A stretch of 9,820 nt of DNA from assembly GCA_964435475.1 (NCBI GenBank), contig CAYSZB010000076.1, positions 1 through 9,820 of the forward strand, read 5' to 3'. The DNA is from CAYSZB01 sp964435475. GTDB lineage: Bacteria > Chloroflexota > Anaerolineae > Anaerolineales > Anaerolineaceae. A program made the translations under genes and the position numbers. Numbering within the stretch: the first letter of the stretch is position 1; each line of letters opens with the position of its first letter. The notes under the pieces were generated by a model. That model was not told the origin of the DNA. It did no database searches and worked only from the letters and a program-made list of their open reading frames with translations. Below are positions 6,337 to 9,820 of the stretch, one piece after another.

Positions 6337-6990
6337 CTAGACCTGCGGCAGGTTCCTGTTCAAGGTCTCCAGCATTGCCATGCCCTTGACCGTGCCTTCA
6401 ACCGTGCAGGTGACCGGGTTGTCGACCAGGTATGCCGGGATGCCCAGCTGGCGGGTCAGGAACTTGTCCAGCCCGCGCATCAGTGAAGTACCGCCGCAGA
6501 TGGCGACACCCCGATCGATAATGTCAGAGATCAGTTCTGGCGGAGTTTTTTCCAGCACCCGCCTGGCGGTTGATACGATCTCCAGCAGGGGGGCTTCCAT
6601 TGCCTCGACGATCTCTTCAGTGCTCAGCGTGGCCGGTTTGGGAAGACCGGTGACCTGTTCCTGCCCCTGGATTTCCATGCTCTTTTTTTCTTCCTGCGAG
6701 ATGGCGGCGCCGATCTTCAGTTTGAGCATCTCAGCGGTGGGCTGTCCGATGATCAGGCCGTATTTCTTGCGGATGTAGGATGCGATCGCTTCGTCAAGCT
6801 TCAGTCCCGCCACGTGCGAGGTCTCCGCTGAAACGATGCCGTTCATNNNNNNNNNNNNNNNNNNNNNNNNNNNNNNNNNNNNNNNNNNNNNNNNNNNNNN
6901 NNNNNNNNNNNNNNNNNNNNNNNNNNNNNNNNNNNNNNNNNNNNNNAAAGTGCCCAGGTCAATTCCTAATTCTCGTGCAAATGCTGCCAT
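6337..6990 (-). CDS. mreB: Actin-like cell shape protein MreB, interrupted by an assembly gap
   Basis: MreB forms ATP-dependent filaments under the membrane that guide side-wall synthesis in rod-shaped cells. Visible parts are the first 14 residues, with the phosphate-1 motif start GIDLGT, and the last 169 residues. The latter contain MNGIVSAE, LDEAIASYIRKKYG, the PPELISDIIDRG helix and the adenosine-binding loop CGGTSLMRG. Common MreBs read GGGALLRG there, so this copy has Thr-Ser, closer to actin's GGT. Compared with E. coli MreB (347 residues), about 158 residues are missing where the Ns stand. The frame appears open across the Ns only because of the placeholder length. The ATG has GGGTGAG upstream. 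No mreC or mreD follows; rex converges from the other side, so the gene is apparently monocistronic. Confidence 0.93.
   Translation of the reverse strand: MAAFARELGIDLGTXXXXXXXXXXXXXXXXXXXXXXXXXXXXXXXXXXMNGIVSAETSHVAGLKLDEAIASYIRKKYGLIIGQPTAEMLKLKIGAAISQEEKKSMEIQGQEQVTGLPKPATLSTEEIVEAMEAPLLEIVSTARRVLEKTPPELISDIIDRGVAICGGTSLMRGLDKFLTRQLGIPAYLVDNPVTCTVEGTVKGMAMLETLNRNLPQV
6847..6946. other. Scaffold gap of 100 N inside mreB
   Basis: Exactly 100 N, the usual placeholder for a gap of unknown size. From MreB family length the true missing stretch should be about 470-480 bases. It holds no readable sequence. Confidence 0.97.
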
Positions 6991-7045
6991 ATCTCACCCG
7001 CTCTTTCTTGTCCTTCTCAGAGCATTAATTCTATTGATTTACTTC

Positions 7046-7064
7046 TGTCACACACTCAGTGACA
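7046..7064. promoter_or_regulatory. Inverted repeat TGTCAC-N7-GTGACA at the mreB transcription start
   Basis: Perfect six-base arms (7046-7051 and 7059-7064) flank seven bases. The repeat starts two bases downstream of the predicted -10 box of mreB and covers the expected transcription start, where a bound repressor would block initiation. The cognate regulator is unknown; a small leader hairpin is the alternative. Confidence 0.4.
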
Positions 7065-7065
7065 A

Positions 7066-7094
7066 AGTATAGCTTAAAAGTGCCCTGCTTACAA
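7066..7094 (-). promoter_or_regulatory. Predicted promoter of mreB
   Basis: On the minus strand TTGTAA (7094-7089) is followed by a 17-base spacer and TATACT (7071-7066). This lies in the 121-base spacer between ruvA and mreB and gives a leader of about 70 bases. Confidence 0.5.
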
Positions 7095-7111
7095 ACCGCG
7101 ACCAACCCTGC

Positions 7112-7690
7112 CTACTTTCCAAAAAACTGCAGCGCCATCCTCAAGCGCTCTTCCACGTCCTTTGGGGCGCTGTTCGGGATCGCCTGCACGGCGGCCTGTG
7201 CCTCCACAATGCTGTAGCCCAGCGTGGTCAATGCTTCCATCACCTGGGTATCCAGCTCGTCCAATGGCGAGATGCTCTCCATCCCCTCGCTTGCCTTGAC
7301 CTTGCCCTGCAGTTGGATCAGGATCTTTTGCGCCGTCTTCTTGCCAATGCCTGGAACCCGGCTGAAAATCTCGGGCTGTTCACTGACCACTGCCCGGCGG
7401 ATGGCATCCGGTGAGAGGACTGAAAGGGCTCCCAGGGCGATGCGTGGCCCGATGCCCTCCACCCCCAAAAGCAGTAAAAAGAACGCCTTTTCCTCGCTGG
7501 TCCTGAAACCGTACAGTGCCAACAGGTCTTCGCGCACCACCAGGTAGGTAAAAAGGCTGATGATCTGCCCGATATGGCATTCCAGCGCCAGGGTCTTGCT
7601 GACATTGACGTCAAACCCCAGCCCGTTGATCGTAACTGTCAGGCGGTCAGGTTCTATGGCACTGATTTCTCCGGTGATGCTTGAGATCAT
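7112..7690 (-). CDS. ruvA: Holliday junction branch migration protein RuvA
   Basis: RuvA binds four-way DNA junctions as a tetramer and loads the RuvB motor for branch migration in recombination repair. The 192-residue protein has all three domains. The OB fold (about 1-63) begins MISSITGEI. The central domain has two helix-hairpin-helix motifs, GVEGIGPRIAL (76-86) and VPGIGKKTAQKIL (112-124). The C-terminal RuvB-binding domain runs from about 145 to 192 (VMEALTTLGYSIVEAQAAV). AAGGA lies seven bases before the ATG. It is the last gene of the yebC-ruvC-methyltransferase-ruvA run, 15 bases after the methyltransferase stop. The usual partner ruvB is not adjacent; mreB follows instead. Confidence 0.96.
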   Translation of the reverse strand: MISSITGEISAIEPDRLTVTINGLGFDVNVSKTLALECHIGQIISLFTYLVVREDLLALYGFRTSEEKAFFLLLLGVEGIGPRIALGALSVLSPDAIRRAVVSEQPEIFSRVPGIGKKTAQKILIQLQGKVKASEGMESISPLDELDTQVMEALTTLGYSIVEAQAAVQAIPNSAPKDVEERLRMALQFFGK

Positions 7691-7705
7691 GGCATTTTCC
7701 TTTTG

Positions 7706-8497
7706 TTAGACGCGTTTCTGGTTGAAAACCTGGTACAGGATGATCGAGGTGGCGATCGCCAGGTTGAGCGAATCTGACCTGCCCACCATCGGGATGCGCA
7801 CCACCTGATTGCAAAGTCCCAGGTAGTCCTTGTTCAAGCCTTCCCGTTCGCTGCCCATTAAGAGGATGCAGGGGTCCGGGTATTTTTCGTAGAAATAATC
7901 CTTTGTGCCTTTATCGGAGGTCCCGGTCACGTTCAGGGCATGTTGCCTGACCCAGTATCTGAATTCTTCATACGTTGCTTTTGCCACGGTGATGTGGAAG
8001 ATCGCTCCCATCGACGCTTTGATCGCTGCCGGGTCAAAGGCATCCGTACTCTGGTCCAAAAGGATCACCCCGGTAGCCCCAACTGCTTCCGCGGTACGCA
8101 TGATGCTGCCCAGGTTGCCCGGGTTCTGTACCGCTACCAGGGCGACCCAGGTCTGCCCGCCTGATGGCGTAACGCTGACCAGGTTGGTCCATTTTTGCTG
8201 GATGACAGCGGCGATCCCTTGCGGGCCATCGCGCTGTGAAAGGCTGGCAAATATCTCGGGTGTCACCTCGCTGATCGGGATCTGTCTCTCAGCTGCCGTC
8301 TTGACCAGCCCCTTGCCGAATTCACTGGTCAGGAGGTCAGGCGCCACGACCAGGTTCTCGATATCCGCCTGGCATTCCAGCGCCTCTGCCACAATGCGCA
8401 GGCCTTCCACGATGAACAGCCCGCTGTCCTGGCGCTCTTTGCGCTCGGCCAGTTTGCGTATAGATTTAATGATGGGGTTTGAAAAACTGGTGATCAT
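7706..8497 (-). CDS. SpoU/TrmH-family RNA 2'-O-methyltransferase
   Basis: Members of this family transfer a methyl group from SAM to a ribose 2'-OH in rRNA or tRNA, using a trefoil-knot (SPOUT) domain. The 263-residue protein begins with a substrate-binding domain (about 1-100, FIVEGLRIVAEAL). It then shows the three SpoU motifs: NPGNLGSIMRTAEAVG (125-140), LLMGSEREGL (212-221) and IPMVGRSDSLNLAIATSI (235-252). Asn125 and Arg134 lie in motif 1, and the Ser-Leu-Asn of motif 3 is intact, so it should be active. Layout matches the RlmB/TsnR-like RNA methyltransferases more than tRNA-specific TrmH, but the target site cannot be read. Its ATG overlaps the ruvC stop as ATGA, with AGAGGG upstream, so the two are translationally coupled. 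Confidence 0.92.
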   Translation of the reverse strand: MITSFSNPIIKSIRKLAERKERQDSGLFIVEGLRIVAEALECQADIENLVVAPDLLTSEFGKGLVKTAAERQIPISEVTPEIFASLSQRDGPQGIAAVIQQKWTNLVSVTPSGGQTWVALVAVQNPGNLGSIMRTAEAVGATGVILLDQSTDAFDPAAIKASMGAIFHITVAKATYEEFRYWVRQHALNVTGTSDKGTKDYFYEKYPDPCILLMGSEREGLNKDYLGLCNQVVRIPMVGRSDSLNLAIATSIILYQVFNQKRV

Positions 8498-9003
8498 GCG
8501 TCGCCCTCTGCTTCCTTGATCGCTGCCTGGAATTTGTAATGGTGGTGATGCGTGATGGCGGTCGCCAGCGCATCAGCCGCATCGTCTGGGGTGGGGGCCT
8601 TGGGCATCTTAAGCAGCACCTGGACCATCTGCTTGACCTGTGCCTTGCCAGCGCTGCCGTAACCGCAGACCGCCTGTTTGATCTCGTTGGGGGTGTACTC
8701 GTTGGGCAGGTAATTGTGTTGCATCAGGGCTAAAATGATCACGCCCCGCGCTTCGCCCACCGCCGTGGCGGTTTTGACATTTTTCTGAAAAAAAAGCTTC
8801 TCCACCGCGCATGTTTGAGGCGGGTGGAGAAGTAATATTTGGTTGAATTGCTCGTATAAACTGACCAGGCGTTGTGCCAGGGGTAGCTGAGCCTCGGTGC
8901 GGATCACACCAAAATCGATCACCTCGAGTTGCCCCTGGTCATCCTCATCGACCAGGCCGTACCCGGTGATGGCTATGCCAGGGTCAACACCAAGCACCAG
9001 CAT
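8494..9003 (-). CDS. ruvC: Crossover junction endodeoxyribonuclease RuvC
   Basis: RuvC cuts Holliday junctions symmetrically as a dimer, the resolution step after RuvAB branch migration. The 169-residue protein has an RNase H-like fold with the expected acidic catalytic residues: D7 in GVDPGIAITGYG, E68 in CAVEKLFF, and D141 and D144 in PTPDDAADALA. The ITHHHH stretch follows the last motif. The start at 9003 is six bases from the yebC stop; the ribosome site inside the end of yebC is weak. Length is normal for the family. It forms the recombination unit with ruvA two genes on. Confidence 0.96.
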   Translation of the reverse strand: MLVLGVDPGIAITGYGLVDEDDQGQLEVIDFGVIRTEAQLPLAQRLVSLYEQFNQILLLHPPQTCAVEKLFFQKNVKTATAVGEARGVIILALMQHNYLPNEYTPNEIKQAVCGYGSAGKAQVKQMVQVLLKMPKAPTPDDAADALATAITHHHHYKFQAAIKEAEGDA

Positions 9004-9009
9004 TTTAGA

Positions 9010-9765
9010 CTATTCTTCTTCCAGTTCAGCCCAGACCTCGTCCGGGACGTTCAGGTTGTAATAGACATTCTGAATGTCATCTGAGTCTTCGAGCGCTTCG
9101 ATCAGGCGCATGACAGACAGGGCTTGATCCTTGGGCAGATCGACTTCCATCTTGGGGAAGTAGCGTAATTTGGCTTCTTCGGGTTTGATCTTGGCAGCCT
9201 TGAGGGCTTCACTGATCTCCTTGAAGGCGTCCACATTGGCAGTGATCTCGATGTAACCTTCTTCCAGTTGGACGTCATCTGCACCGGCTTCCACTGCCAG
9301 TTCAAAGATCTTGTCAAAATTTTGGCCTTCTTCAGGGATGGAGAAGTATGCCATGCGGTTGAACTGCCAGCTGACCGAGCCGTTTTCCGCCAGGTTGCCC
9401 CCGGCGCGGCTGAGGATGTGGCGCACTTCTGCCACAGTCCGGTTGCGGTTCTCGGTGACGCATTCGATCATCACTGCCACACTGTGTCCGGCATAGCCTT
9501 CATAAATGATCTCTTCAAGCTCAACACCGGATTTGTCATCCCCTGTGCCGCGGCTGATGGCACGTTCTATGCTGTCCTTCGGCATATTGACTGCACGGGC
9601 GCGCTCAATTGCCAGGTATAGGCCGACATTCATACCGGGGTCACCACCGCCTCTGCGGGCGGCAAGGGCTATTTCCCGGGCTGCACGCGTGAATACGGCG
9701 CCTTTCTTGGCATCCGCTGCGCCTTTTTTTCGTTTAATTGTGGACCAATGTGAATGTCCAGACAT
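9010..9765 (-). CDS. yebC: YebC/PmpR family protein (DUF28)
   Basis: The 251-residue protein has the family's signature N-terminus MSGHSHWSTIKRKKGAADAKKG and the conserved LAIERARAVNMPKDSIERAI and IIYEGYAGHSVAVMIECVTENRNRT segments, and it spans the full three-domain length. Older work describes these proteins as DNA-binding transcription regulators; more recent work links YebC proteins to translation, helping ribosomes through proline-rich stretches. Either way it is cytoplasmic. AGGAG lies nine bases before the ATG. It opens the operon with ruvC, an association seen in many bacteria. The 55 bases upstream to the window end contain no promoter I would call. Confidence 0.95.
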   Translation of the reverse strand: MSGHSHWSTIKRKKGAADAKKGAVFTRAAREIALAARRGGGDPGMNVGLYLAIERARAVNMPKDSIERAISRGTGDDKSGVELEEIIYEGYAGHSVAVMIECVTENRNRTVAEVRHILSRAGGNLAENGSVSWQFNRMAYFSIPEEGQNFDKIFELAVEAGADDVQLEEGYIEITANVDAFKEISEALKAAKIKPEEAKLRYFPKMEVDLPKDQALSVMRLIEALEDSDDIQNVYYNLNVPDEVWAELEEE

Positions 9766-9820
9766 AGTATCTTACTCCTGGTTGCTATAGGGTTAAAGTC
9801 GGAATTTCCGCTTGGCTTAA

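Noticed and set aside
9800..9810. Palindrome CGGAATTTCCG upstream of yebC
   Set aside because: Eleven bases only, no promoter element could be set against it, and it lies at the window edge.

Overview
The window looks like a piece of a bacterial chromosome from the phylum Chloroflexota, most likely Anaerolineae. This rests on gene content and protein flavour (yebC-ruvC-SpoU methyltransferase-ruvA order, a Rex regulator, radical SAM genes suited to an anaerobe); I could not run a taxonomic search. A run of exactly 100 N inside mreB marks a scaffold join, so this is a draft or metagenome assembly.

The right part (about 7112-9765, minus strand) is a compact housekeeping operon: yebC, ruvC, a SpoU/TrmH-family RNA methyltransferase and ruvA, with short gaps or a 4-base ATGA overlap. 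Next comes mreB, also minus strand, with its own predicted promoter and most of its N-terminal half lost in the gap. On the plus strand, rex (5649-6266) converges on mreB, and a hairpin with T-runs on both sides lies between them as a bidirectional terminator.

The left part (5475 down to 21, minus strand) is the interesting one. From a predicted promoter divergent to rex run five tightly packed genes: a small two-helix membrane protein with a zinc ribbon; a DUF2207-like signal-peptide/membrane protein; a radical SAM/SPASM enzyme with a PqqD-like (RRE-type) N-terminal domain; a paralogue of that enzyme that has lost every cluster-binding cysteine; and a class I SAM-dependent methyltransferase. 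The DUF2207-like protein ends in a striking tail of seven cysteines alternating with alanines, predicted to face the cytoplasm.

Working hypothesis: this is a protein-modification cassette. The Cys-Ala tail would be the substrate, the SPASM enzyme the catalyst, the cysteine-free paralogue a binding or scaffolding partner, and the methyltransferase a possible second tailoring enzyme. The sequence supports the gene arrangement, the tail and the cysteine loss directly. That the tail is modified at all is inference.
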